Below, piece after piece: positions 52,696-64,000 of a stretch of DNA of 64,000 nt. Source of the DNA: Rotaria socialis (lineage: Eukaryota > Rotifera > Eurotatoria > Philodinida > Philodinidae); contig CAJNYU010004016.1 in the NCBI GenBank assembly GCA_905331475.1, positions 1 through 64,000 on the forward strand. The letters are read 5' to 3'. Each line of letters begins with the position of its first letter. Position 1 is the first letter of the stretch. Below the pieces are notes generated by a model. That model saw only the letters and a program-made list of their open reading frames with translations. It did not search any database and was not told the origin of the DNA. The position numbers were made by a program, and so were the translations under genes.

Positions 52696-53234
52696 CTATT
52701 TCATGTGTAGGGCATTGTACTGTTGTTGCTGAGCTTGTGCAGCTGCTGCTGCAGCCGCTCGATGCTGTTGAACTTGTTGACTAATCTTAAGCGAACGGCG
52801 AAATAGCAAAATATGTGGTTCTAGAAGACGAAGAAACTTTATTTATTTTTAGTTCTATTCAAAATTCTATTTATTTACCTGGTTCATGAATCATAAAATG
52901 AATCCAGCCGAGTGATTGTTGAACGCCAAGGTGACGCCATTCATTCTCTGTTAGTAGACGACCTTTCGGCACTTTCTTTGCAATTTCTTTTGGTAAAATC
53001 ACATGACGATATTCGTACATTTCCTAAATAAATCAAAATAAGATCCTCAAAAACTATCGCGAAATATGATCCAAGATTCTCTTTGACTTCATGCAAGCGT
53101 AATACTTTAAGATACAGAAAAAAGATTGATCTCATCCATTCAATAAAAAACCTTACGTCTTTATATGTATCTGAATAGTAGATCTGTTCTTTGTGTGATT
53201 CTTTTTCTTTTTGTGCAGCGTCTTTAGCGGCCAT
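52696..53234 (-). CDS. CKS1: cyclin-dependent kinase regulatory subunit (CKS)
   Basis: Exons on the minus strand: 53234..53157, 53023..52879, 52820..52696, phases agree, giving 115 aa. [44 protein letters not shown] and the hinge [12 protein letters not shown] are classic CKS motifs, including the phosphate-binding and CDK-contact residues. CKS proteins bind CDK and help it act on multi-site substrates in the cell cycle. Beyond the usual end it has an Ala/Gln-rich tail ([13 protein letters not shown]). I chose the ATG at 53234, which follows a TTTTCGTTAG site by 2 nt; an upstream in-frame ATG at 53264 would add ten residues. Confidence 0.92.
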
Positions 53235-53451
53235 TGCTAACGAAAAGATGTAAAACGACGGCAAATGAAAATGCTTTTGTTTTCTTTTTCTAATCTAAAA
53301 TAAATTAAATTTTCAATGTAACCAAAATGAAATAATAATAAAAAAAACATCCAACAAATATAAATTGATATGGTAAAGAGATATCTGACAACTACGGGAA
53401 AAAATGAAAATTGAACACATAAGACTTGAAAAGATAAATGTTGCTTATTTA

Positions 53452-54064
53452 TCATCTATCACAATGACTTTCAAAGCCTGATTCATTGAATTCTTCATTC
53501 ACATTACTATTGATCATTTTATAATGATTAACAGCCATTCGAAGTCCACCACGCATGATCATTGTACTTTTTAAATTTGTCGAATCACCGAGTGGAAAAT
53601 TGACTGGTGCATTCAATGTTGCACTGATAGGAATGCGTGTTATAGGAAAATGTGTATTTTGCTGTTGTGTTGATGGATCAGGTTCAACACGATATTGAAG
53701 TAACCGGCGAAACATAAGAACAAATGGTTCTAATAGAATACTATGTAAATGAATAATAAAATTAAAATAAAGCAAAACTATTACCAGGCTTATGTATGAG
53801 ATAATGTTCCCAATGAGGTCCTTGTTTAATACCCAATGCACGCCATTCACATTCGTCCATTAATCGATTCTTGGGTATTAATGATACCATACTTTTATCC
53901 AAAATAATATGTCTATACTGATAAGAATCATCTTCATCTGTAAAAAAAACAATCGTTGACAAACATAGATAAATATTTCATATAGGAAACAAATCAAAAA
54001 CGGAATCTTTCAACATACATGTTGATGAATAACGTGGTGGCTTTAGTTTTTGGTTCGATGACAT
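53452..54064 (-). CDS. divergent second CKS protein
   Basis: Exons on the minus strand: 54064..54019, 53937..53785, 53729..53452, phases agree, giving 158 aa. The core YEDDSYQYRHIILDK, MDECEWRALGIKQGPHWEHY and IHKPEPFVLMFRR is CKS-like, but the hinge reads HKPEPF where the upstream gene has HEPEPH, and the region after the fold (about 85 residues, with many Asn, Pro and Met) is unique. The second intron lies at the same place and phase (after H-x-P) as in the neighbouring CKS gene, so the two are tandem duplicates. The loss of several usual residues suggests a changed role. Confidence 0.85.
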
Positions 54065-54260
54065 GCTATTAAATCTTCAATGGCTAGATCTAAAAAGAGA
54101 AGAAATGACGAAACAGCGACAACAGGAACCTGTCTAGTTATTCATAGAAAAGAAATAAGTGAACATGTTTATCTTTTTCGGAAAAATAAACTGTTTGTAC
54201 AAGAAAACAAAACCAACAAATTAGTCTTTTTCACTCGAAGAATTGTAAGACTAGACACCG

Positions 54261-56432
54261 CTATTCTGTTTTTAACATTTCGTAAAATTTCCTTTGTTCT
54301 TCAGCTTTATAATCCGCTTTTGGTAGTGCACGTTTTAAACCTCCATCCCATTCTAAATCAACAAAACCACCTTGCTTAGCAATAGCTGCTTTAACACGAC
54401 GTGCAAAATCAACCGATGTTTCACCTTCTTCAATAGTCATCGGCGGTAAATAATAAACATCAACAACGATCGCCCATGATGTCATCATTAGTATTAAATA
54501 TTGAAATAGTTCATGTTTAGTTGAATTCCAAAAAGCATCACCAAATCTATTATCATATTTAATGGCAACCGGATAAATTGTTGCTTCAGTTATTTCAAAG
54601 CAACCTTTTTTAAACATCATTACCGACGTATTATTGATACATGTTCCTTCGGGAAAAATTAATATTGGTAAATTATTATGAGCTTGAATATGTTCACGCA
54701 TTTTCTCCGCTACCATATGACGATCTTTTGCTTCCGAACGTTCAAACCATATATGATTTGCTGTTTGTGATAATGTTCGTTGTACCATACCGAAAAATCC
54801 ACCTTGCTGTTGTCCAATCATAGAAAAACTATTATCTGTTGATAAAATAATAACATCAATCGGTGATGTATGATTTGCCACACATATTGAACCACATTTA
54901 GCACGATGTTCTGTATTATGAATAGTTATTATAGCAGAAAACACACGGGATAAGATACGATGTAAAACAATATTTATGTAAAAACCAAAACGTAATTTAG
55001 CATCTTTTGCAGGAAAATATTGAAGAAATACAGCTGATCCCAACATCCATACGACGCCAAGAATAAATAGAAAGAGACGAAATGGAAATAATATAAAATA
55101 ACGTACACAAAATCCAAGAAACCAAAGTAATGTAACACGCATAGAAAAATATTCATGCTGTTGTTGAGTACGAGTTAATAAATTCCATACAACCATTTCT
55201 TCGGCTGATGTAAAACGTTTTGTAACATCATCATCAACAATCGCCTCAAGACCTTGACGTGTATAATCTATGATATCTCCTGCAATCAAAAATAAAATAA
55301 AAAAGTAAGAAAATTAATGCTATTTAAGACATTACTCAAACTCTTGTTATACAGAAGTAATAAAGCTGAATTGAACAGAGGATCCTGTGATCTTCTGTCA
55401 AATGAATGTATTGATGAGTTTTTTTTTTTCTACGTTAAACTTTATTTGCTTATGATTTAGTGCATGCAATTATTTTTCTGAAAAGATCTTTAGCTGACAA
55501 CCGACTAACCACATTCTGCAAAAAGTTTAGACTCTTCAGTTTTCCGCAATTTATTAGCGAAAATATTAAAATATTATAGAACACTCATTGATTTGTAAAG
55601 AAAATTCAAAAGAGTTTTTGTCTTTTCGGGATTTTATTAATCTCACTGAGATCTATAAGTTAATCAAAATATAAACGTAACTATGTCAATATTCTTTATC
55701 TTAGTGCTCATATCATCTATGAGATAAATTTAAACTTTAAACATTTTTTGCAACTTTTTATCTAGAAATTGATTCTCGTTACTCTGAATAAACTTTACAT
55801 TATTCGATAACCAACAATTGTAGGTCACTCTTTTTTATCATGGTAAGATTCTAAACGTAAAAATTCGTATGTGATAACCTTTCGCGAAGATTTTTCTTTT
55901 CATGATTTTTATGGCAAAACTAATTAGCTCGACACTTTATCGACAATATTTCGAGTCATTAACCGAATAAAAATCGTGATGAATTCGAATACTTGTAATT
56001 ACCTAGTTTAAATTGAATATCACTTTGTGATGAAGCTCTAGATACTTTTTGTTCTTGAATAGGTAATGAATCGGATTCATTTTCATTATTAATTTCGTCC
56101 TTACAATCATTTAATAATTGTGTTGTTGAAGTAACCTCAACAGGATTATCTTCATTTTTCTTTTCAAGGGTTGGTGCCAGTTTGTTTTTTGCTGTTGACG
56201 GTGGCAAAGGTGTTGGCGGTTCGTCCGACGATCCATTAGAATCAATCGAAATCTCTTTATCTCGTTTAATTTTTGTTGCATAATCAAATATCAATGCTAA
56301 TAGTTGAACATAAAGTCTACGTATGCCAAGTGATAAATTTAATGCCGCTAATGTAAGTACTAGCGCGGCTATACCAACCATAGGGGCACATATAATACTT
56401 ATAATTGTGAAAACTTGTGCTGTTGTAATCAT
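54261..56432 (-). CDS. GPAT4: glycerol-3-phosphate acyltransferase 3/4
   Basis: Exons on the minus strand: 56432..56003 and 55279..54261, giving 482 aa. A hydrophobic N-terminal helix (about 5-35) is followed by an Asp/Glu/Ser-rich linker, then DDDVTKRFTSAEEMVVWNLL, two membrane segments, acyltransferase motif I NHTSPIDVIIL, WFERSEAKDRH, motif III FPEGTCINNTSVMMFKKG, YPVAIKYDNRFGDAFWNS and MTSWAIV. These match GPAT3/GPAT4, which add the first acyl chain to glycerol-3-phosphate in the ER. I cannot tell GPAT3 from GPAT4; the symbol is approximate. All catalytic residues are present. The intron is 723 nt. Confidence 0.93.
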
Positions 56433-57245
56433 GATTTAATTGAAATTGTACAATGATAAATGATGATAAAGTCTAGAAAGAGTAAATAACAAAAAAATTT
56501 AATAAAAAAAGATCCACGTACAAAGTTCAACAAATTTAAAATGAAAGACAGAAGAAAAAAAACCAAAAAAGCGTTATATCGACCAGTTATGACTTTTATT
56601 TCAAGATTTTTTTTTCTTCTGTTATCGTCTGACACATACCTGAAGATTTTTTATTTCGACCATTTTGTTCACAACAACACACATTAACACAAGTGAATGT
56701 TAAACGTGTATGTATTGAATCTGCCCTTTTTTTGTTGCTTTTCTCTTTCCCTCTATTTCTATTCTCTCTCATGTATATATACATATACTATATTTTCGAT
56801 CGAAGAAATAATTGTATTCTTTAGCGAAAAGAAAACGTGCAGTAACGGACTGATCATATTATGTTTTAAAACCCTCGATTATAAATAGATATATAGCTTG
56901 CGCGTTTATAAATACCTGAGAGAAACGAAATTATCGTGCGATAAGGAATAGAAAAAGTCACGAAGCATATCAAATTATAAACAATAGCGTTGTTATTTTA
57001 ATTTCTTTTTTTTTCTTTTAACTAAGCGCTGCATTTTTAATTAATTAGACATTGAAAAACAAAACAAAATAAAAACATAAAACTAAATTAATATTAATTA
57101 TATAACGTTAAACTAAAATAAAACTCAGATAAAATACGAACAATCGTTATCACAATATCTTTTTCGGTTAGTATCAATCAACAGACGGAGATTATTTTTA
57201 TCATATGTCAAATAGAAGGAAAAAATGTGAGATTCCAAAAAATAT
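56433..57245. other. intergenic, nothing recognised
   Basis: AT-rich spacer between the GPAT 5' end and the MFSD5 3' end, both minus strand. Small ORFs here have no coding character. Confidence 0.5.
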
Positions 57246-60200
57246 CTAAACTTCAGTTTGATGTCCATCAGCATCCTCAGTTGGCGCTGATTTTATACCG
57301 TGTTGCGGAATAGTTAATACATTAGCAAGCGACGATGCTTGTTTTATATGCAATGTTAATCTTAAAATAAAAATTTTTTATTTCATTTGAAAATTTTAAA
57401 AAAATCCAAAAATTAAGTTATCTTACTTGTGTAATAAAACCATACTAATTGCAGCAAGAACCAAAAAGAGTACACAACTGCTAAATATAACTTTCAAATG
57501 AAAGTCCTAAATAATAAAATAGTTCATTTTTAATTTATATACATGTACTTTTTTTTTGTTTTAGTTTACTTTAAGAAGAATAATAACGACAATCAAATTC
57601 AATGGAATTCGAAAATAGTTCATCACAGTAGCGCGAGCTAAGAAATATCAAATGATAAAATTTGTGGTTTTTTATATGTTAAATAACAAAACAAACCTTC
57701 TTCAGGTACATATTTACTACGCATTGTTGCCATTGCTCTAATTTATTCAAAAGAGAGAAACTAATTAAATATTAAAAATGATATAATTAATAGGATTCAA
57801 TAATACGATCAATTAGTGAAGCTCATTGACTTCTATGTCACGAAACTAAACACTAATCTCTCTATTTTCTTCGATTATAGATGCATTCATAATCAGATAA
57901 CTTACGGCCAAAAGACACCGATGCAAAATTCGAAGACTAAGAATGCGACAAACATAATAGCTTGATCCTAAAAAATACGGATGATTAATTTATATAGACA
58001 AATATTAATTTACATTTGGCATAAATACTGGTACGCACATACATAAAGCTGAGACAGAAACGATTGATCTAAATAAAGCAATTAAATGATAGATATACTA
58101 AATTAGATTAATTACAGATATCCCAAATTTCAATTATCACATATACAAGAGATCGGAAAATGTGATGCCATCGACTAAGAATACAGAGTTTCTCATCAAT
58201 GGAAATGACATGCAAATAATCAGCTAGTCTTTTGAGAAAAGACTAATTATACGCTGATCTCCGATTACGTGTTAGCAACGAGAGTTTTAGTCTTCTATTC
58301 AATTATAAATAATGCACTAAAACGTGATGGCACAATGTCAAATGTACTCTATGATAATTTTCGTTGGATTTAAACAGTCAACATGGACACACACGCCGTC
58401 ATAGTTAATAGAATGCAAGTTTAACGAATGTCATCATCAAAAATAAAAAATCATTACCTCATAAATGATTCTGGTGTTGCGTAATTGCAGAAAAGTTTGA
58501 ATGAATTCGATCCCATCATCATAGCAACCATATAACTAGCAAATACAAATCCTAAATAAAGGGGAATAAAACTCGATTATGTATGGGAATATAATCTCTA
58601 TTCGAACCATGTGGAATCGGTGGATTTTTGTTATCGGTTTTATTAATATTTGCATTATTTAATGCTTGGGTTAATGCTGGAGTCCATTCAAGTACAAAAA
58701 CGTACATAGATGCTTCGAATAAAGCTTGAACAACGCCAAGAAGAAATATTTTTTTATCTATAAGATTAATAAATGAAATGATGACTTAATTTTAAACTTT
58801 CATAATATTAATATTACCAGATTTAATTGCAGTCCAAGCAGAGATAAATGATTGAGATATTGGTGCGTTAGCATCACCATAGTTTTCTGACCAGGTAGTT
58901 ATCAATAATATACACATTGCAATAAACGAAAGTATAGCACTATCAAATGGAGCTCTGAAAGAAAAATGTTCATTTTAAAAACTTTTCATTTTGACCGCAA
59001 CATTTATTTTCATTCTATCGATATTATGAAATAGAAAAATATGTTTACTCAAGCCTTGCTGCTATTTTACAATTTCCGGCAACACATTAGATATAATTAG
59101 TTCTTCAAATTATGCTTTCGATGCTTGAAAAGCAGTGTAAGAATTTCCGATAGTCTTTAGTTAATGCTCTTTTCTTTGCATAAATAATACGATATAAGTA
59201 AATCAAGGCGTGAATAACCTTGATCACGAACAAGATCGTTATCTATCATATCAATCAAATATCATTTTTGCATCGTTTTATATGCTCTGAACAAATACGT
59301 AAAGAACAAATCTAGTCCCGTACACGAACGATTTTTCAACATATATGTAAAGTATACTTTTTGTAAATTCAGTCATACGATGATTGTATGCAATCTAACC
59401 ACGACTGTTTGTTCTCCTATCATTTACACCCGACGTGTATTGTCACATTAGCCTATGATTATTATTAGTAAATATTTTGCAGCAAGAACAAGGACTCGGT
59501 ATGCGTTCGGCCTTCTGTCTCGTTCTGTTGAAATATACCTTTAGACAACATGATATTTTTTAGTAGGTCTTAACTAACACAATGCTTTTAGCATATTCGT
59601 AGGAATATACTAAAAGAGAGTGAACAATCTCTTGATTCTTCAACAGAATGGTGAATAAATCTTACACATAGCCAAAATTATTTGCGACGAGTTGTGCAAC
59701 GATTCCCGATAGAATAGCCACCACGGAATTACCAAAATATGCATTAGCAAAAATAATGCCTAATGTGTCTGGTTCAAAATTTCTCTATAAAAGCAACATG
59801 TCTTATTTTTAATCTTGTTATATATTTTATATTCATACTCGGCGGTGTTCGTTAACTAACCATGATTCAAAAGCACTAAATAAAATCGATGTAGCCATAC
59901 CAGCAAGTAATCGTCCGACAAATAAAATGTAAAAGTTTGGAAAATGCTAAACAAATCAACTTTTTATTGATTTCACATATTACATAAAATTTATTCACCT
60001 TGGTTACACATGACATGCCATAAAGAATACCATAAACTATACAGGTGTTTCTTCTTCCACTAAATCACAAAAAGACAGTAAAGAAAAAAACGTGATGTTT
60101 TTCTTTTTTCTCGTTACTATTTATCAGCAAGTGAAGCAACAATCGTGCCAAATATCATTGATGAGCCAAAGCCAGCAATAAAGAGTACTTCGATTTCATG

Positions 60201-60478
60201 CTTTTGTATACCATAACTTTCGTATAATGCATATACATGAGGTCCTTGAAGCCAATCACCAGCTAGAAAATAAAGAACGTAAATATCGTTAATTGGAATT
60301 TAGTTATTCATTTTTTAATTGAATTTTTACCGACAGCTAACAGATAAACAATCAAATAAGTTTGTTGGAAACTACGATAATTTGAATCTTTTACTTGTTG
60401 CTGAACTTGTCGAGTATACCAATGAATTAAACCACATGCTAATATTAGAAAACCAAGAGCAAAAGTGAACATATCCAT
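57246..60478 (-). CDS. MFSD5: MFSD5-like major facilitator transporter
   Basis: Fourteen exons on the minus strand: 60478..60331, 60262..60118, 60059..59999, 59946..59839, 59784..59666, 58954..58818, 58756..58608, 58551..58458, 58068..58014, 57967..57906, 57737..57697, 57637..57570, 57506..57427, 57360..57246, about 460 aa. GDWLQGPHVYALYESYG, ASLADKYGRRNTC (MFS loop), LLAGMATSILFSAFESW, WSENYGD, VQALFEASMYVFVLEWTP and MRSKYVPEE follow MFSD5, a molybdate-type anion transporter with about 12 helices. Phases agree everywhere except near the start of the exon at 58756, where an A7 run needs one more base to keep the frame. That is most likely an assembly error; otherwise the gene is broken. Uptake function is inferred from the family. 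Confidence 0.86.
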
Positions 60479-61560
60479 GGTTTGCTTATGCTTTTAGTTA
60501 CTACAGGAGTGCAAAACGCTTCGTTCTGCTCTAATAGTAAAAAAGTAAAAACGGAGAATGAAATTTTTTTCTTCTCGTCATTCATTTTTTTCTTCTCGCT
60601 ATTCATTTTTTTCCCCATAACTCAATGTACGCCATTAATCAATCCAAAATAGACGCATAATGCAACTATATTTAACCAACTGAAAGTTTTTTTTAACGAA
60701 TGAAAACAGATGTCGTTGTAGTGCGAATAAAAGCAATCAGTTTTTTTTTAAATATCTACATTTCGATATAAATAGATGAATAGATCGTACAATATTAAGG
60801 AATACTCTCAAGCAATAATAAAATGTAATTATCGATTACTAGTGCTTGAGAATACACTTAGTGTTACGAGTTGTTCGTTCAATACATAAAATAAAAGTTT
60901 TGTCTTGTTAACTCTAGAAATCATTTGTCTGTCTCTGTTAGGGCTTCTTTCTTTTTTTTTGGATAAAAAGAAATGTTCGTAAGTTCTTGTCTTTCAGTTG
61001 ATTATTAAAGACTATCAAATGTATCTGCGTTTCTTTCTTGTTCTTCTATTCGATATGGTAATGTTAGTTATGTTGACATCATTTTGCTTTACACAATCCA
61101 CCTCCTATTACTAATAATATGCACATACAATTTAACCAGTTGGATTCTCAGCTGGACTAAACTAGTTGATTTGTATATTTGTGAATTCATTTTTTCCTTG
61201 TGACAACAAAGATGGAACCATTGATGAATATCAATGAGCTTCTAACAGTAGTTCTAATTATATAATCGATTTTTTTTCTTTTCTTTTGTTTCCCCATCTT
61301 TTTTTTTTATTAACGGTATGATCAACAAAACAAAACAAAAGAGTTTTTAAACATTGTGAGTACGTAGAAAAATACAAGAAACACTGTATATCATAAGTTA
61401 TTACTGCACAAGCAGAAAAAGCATCACTGTGGTACACGCACACGCACACACACAAAGTGGAATCGGGATTTCTGCTTTATGATAACATGAGATTGAGTTA
61501 GTTATTAGAAGAAGAAAAAAGAAAACGAAATTGTTTTTATACAAATAATCTATGTACATA
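60479..61560. other. intergenic, nothing recognised
   Basis: AT-rich spacer with poly-T runs; no gene seen. It includes the 3' flank of the receptor gene, and a small CA-type repeat at about 61437-61455. Confidence 0.5.
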
Positions 61561-64000
61561 TCAAGGCATTAAGAGTTTTTCATCATCACTGCTTGCTTGA
61601 TCATCGTCTTGAATCGTCGTTATAGGTAAGGATGGTGATGATGGCGGTTGATCTTCTAAATGGTCACACAATGTATTTGAAGGTATGTGTCGTTTATGAA
61701 TACGAAATAATGTTGATGGCATTGTAGTCGAAATCGTTGTTGATGTTTGAATATCATTCTCATGATGAATTGTTAATAACGGCTCATCAGAATAAGCTGG
61801 TGGTTGTTCTTGTGTTTGCATACAAGATCGATTGGAAAGTGCAATCGGTTGTAGGAAACTATTTCGTTCATGTACATCGAAGTCATTTGATGAAGTACGG
61901 TTATTATTTATTGAAAGATTTCTTGTAAACAAAGATCGAAACCGAGAACGAAAACGATCCAATCGATTTGTAGATGACACTGGTGGATGGCTTTGAGTCG
62001 CATTTGGTTCCAGCAAAGTTATACGAGATTCTAAATGAAAAATAAGATCGATATGCAATATGCTCGTCAAGCATTTATTTACACTGATTTATTAAATTAC
62101 CTTCATTTGGATTTCGACGACTATTGTGCTGATGATGCCGACGATGATGTCTACGATGCCTTCGAGTTCGATGTCTTGATGATCTTGAGTTAGAATTTAT
62201 GTTTGGTAATGAAATAAAATTATCTAAACCAGCTAATCTTAAATAGTCGGCTAGAAGTGCATGTCTCTCTTCATCATCATCAGACAAGCCCATGGTTTGA
62301 TTATATGATGGGGGCGCTATAGTTGGCGTAGCATTTGCTAAAATTAGTGCATCATCATCGTTTGCTGATTGATTAAGACGATTTGATTGTCGTTGATTTT
62401 CTTCTCGTCTACGTTGAATATATTCTTGAGGATTTAATAACCGAGCTGATGCTCGTTGTTCAGCTGAACGTAAATCTAACAGTTTACAAGTACATCCAAG
62501 TGCCAAAATTAATAGTATAGAACAAATAGTAGCACCAGTGACTGTAGCTGCCATTGTTCGACGAGAAATGCGAAATGGGCAATTTAGCTCATCGGAATTA
62601 TCACCACAATCATTAGTACCTAGAATAAATCGTACATTGAATATAGATTCGAATTTATTTTTCTTAGCTAATTAATGATATTATAGAGCAAAAATTTGAT
62701 TAATCTCTTTCTCATTTGCGAGAAGAGAATTATATTTTTGTTGAAGTTAAGATAAGCGCATGAGAGTATAGCACGAGTTCAGATATTTCATGTGCAATAT
62801 ATTATTTTTTTCCGAGAATTTCTCTGCTTATATTTTTCTCATTTAGAATTTGAGAAATCTCACAGGAGTTTCCTTGCTGCGTATTACTTTTGCTTGAACC
62901 AACATGCAAGACAGTAGTATTTGTCAGATCTCGTTCTATAATTGATGAACTTCTAAAAATAGATGATATTTTGTTTCACAAGTTTTCGAGCATTTGAATG
63001 CAAAGTTTTTCAAGCTGTAATAAATAGAGTGAAGATTGATAGAGACTGGCTTCAGTTTGTTCACAGTAAACCGAACGTATGCTAAAATTCTCATCAATTT
63101 TGTCATTACTGTAATATGCTTAGACTTGTCTTAAATGCGAGCTGCGTTCATTTATAAGAAATTCATTTAACTAGTAGGATTGCTTTGAAATGCTCAGTAT
63201 ATAATTATATCTATCCAGAAAAATAAACTTACCATCACAAACCCATGTTTCATAAATACAATTTAAATTTTTACAAAGAAAAGTTCCATTATTAGAATTA
63301 CACCACCAATTTGTACAATTCTTTTCATCTATACGATTAATACAATATGCATTTCCATTGCAACGTTCAAACCATGTAAAACATCTTGGTTGATCCGATG
63401 GCAAAATTAATGGATCATTGCACGCAAATGTTGTTGGACATGATGCTGATGAACAACCTAATTCATCATCACCACTCATACAATCCCATATACCTTTGAA
63501 AAGAACATAGATTGTAAAATTCAAATTTTTTCATAAAACTAACCATCACATCGTTGTTCAATTGAATAACATTTTATTTCATAATGACCACTACAAAGTA
63601 TTTGATTCGATGGACATAAACTTGTTAGCCACGTTATATTAAATAGAATATTATTGACATTATTTTGTTGATTAAAGAAAAGTTCATGTAAATTCTCTGT
63701 TGAACGTTTTCGTATAATAATTGTTGCTACATGGTTTTCATGTGTTTGGATTATTTGTTTCATTAATAACATATCGGATGTGAGAAGTAATTGCTTTTGT
63801 GTTTCACTACCATCATAAATTAATAGTTCTAAATCAGGACGTAGCTTAAGAATTTCAAAGTGATTGAAAATTATTTTTATTTTATGTTTTTCTTGGGCAA
63901 TAATTATAAAACATAATGATTCACGATTGGAAAAAGTTGAATTATCAAGTATAATTTCACCGTGATCTTTGGAATAGGAAATAATTGTTTCACATTTTGA
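61561..64000 (-). CDS. CUB/LDLa single-pass receptor (LRP3/10/12-like), 5' end beyond window
   Basis: Exons on the minus strand: (64000)..63544, 63493..63233, 62619..62101, 62030..61561, phases agree; 569 aa visible. It begins inside a CUB domain (IILDNSTF, LELLIYDGSETQKQLLLTSD). Then come LDL-receptor class A modules with CDG...DCxSGDDELGC, CNGNAYCINRIDEKNC and CDGTNDCGDNSDELNC calcium-binding ends, the last two split at CDG by phase-1 introns. A membrane helix (ATVTGATICSILLILALGC) follows, then a long cytoplasmic tail with two PPxY motifs (PPSY, PPAY) and a His/Arg-rich cluster. This order matches the LRP3/LRP10/LRP12 group, endocytic receptors with ligase-binding tails. The ligand is unknown. 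Confidence 0.82.

Noticed and set aside
54080..54379. 99-codon plus-strand ORF
   Set aside because: Overlaps the 3' end of the GPAT gene on the other strand; no independent support.

Overview
The window looks like a compact, AT-rich, intron-rich animal genome, most probably a bdelloid rotifer. Four things point there. Introns are mostly 46-75 nt. Metazoan genes (spastin, FAM8A1, FAM177, CKS, GPAT3/4, MFSD5, an ASB protein, a CUB/LDLa receptor) sit beside bacterial- or plant-like genes (methylglyoxal synthase, arginine deiminase, an argininosuccinate-synthase-like protein, a DYW-type PPR protein). Several genes have a 3' splice-like site just 5' of the ATG, as expected with spliced-leader trans-splicing. 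TGTGGG-type telomere-like motifs are scattered through the DNA. The species cannot be fixed from the sequence alone. All gene models below were built by hand from reading frame, GT/AG sites and phase; no search was run.

Layout. 1-2.5 kb: intronless argininosuccinate-synthase-like gene (-). 5.8-11 kb (+): a poly-Q/Pro protein, then a protein ending in a myosin-I tail (TH1) domain with no motor. 12.1-14.3 kb: two inverted-repeat elements. 14.4-15.4 kb (+): UBA-like domain fused to methylglyoxal synthase. 16.5-19.5 kb (+): spastin. 19.5-22.7 kb: microsatellite-rich non-coding DNA. 22.7-28.1 kb (+): coiled-coil protein, FAM8A1 (poly-G run and assembly gap in an intron) and FAM177 (a FLYWCH transposon remnant in intron 1). 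28.5-32.5 kb (-): ankyrin/SOCS-box protein and a small basic protein. 32.5-38.6 kb: gene-poor, with a decayed 164-bp tandem repeat. 38.6-43.3 kb (+): DYW-type PPR gene with a tandem 347-bp exon+intron duplication. 43.3-52 kb: transposon-rich graveyard with two related TIR elements, a 5'-truncated LRR gene, an orphan amidating-lyase exon and a frameshifted arginine deiminase. 52.7-64 kb (-): two tandem CKS genes, GPAT3/4, MFSD5 and an LRP-like receptor that runs off the right edge.

The genes do not form an operon or one pathway; this is ordinary eukaryotic gene order with accessory insertions. The most unusual items are the UBA-methylglyoxal synthase fusion, the headless myosin-I tail protein, the DYW-PPR gene with its exon array, and four dispersed hairpins made of telomere-like repeats that all have the same G-arm-then-C-arm polarity. 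Frameshifts at A7 runs (arginine deiminase, MFSD5) and the poly-G/N block suggest some breaks are assembly errors.
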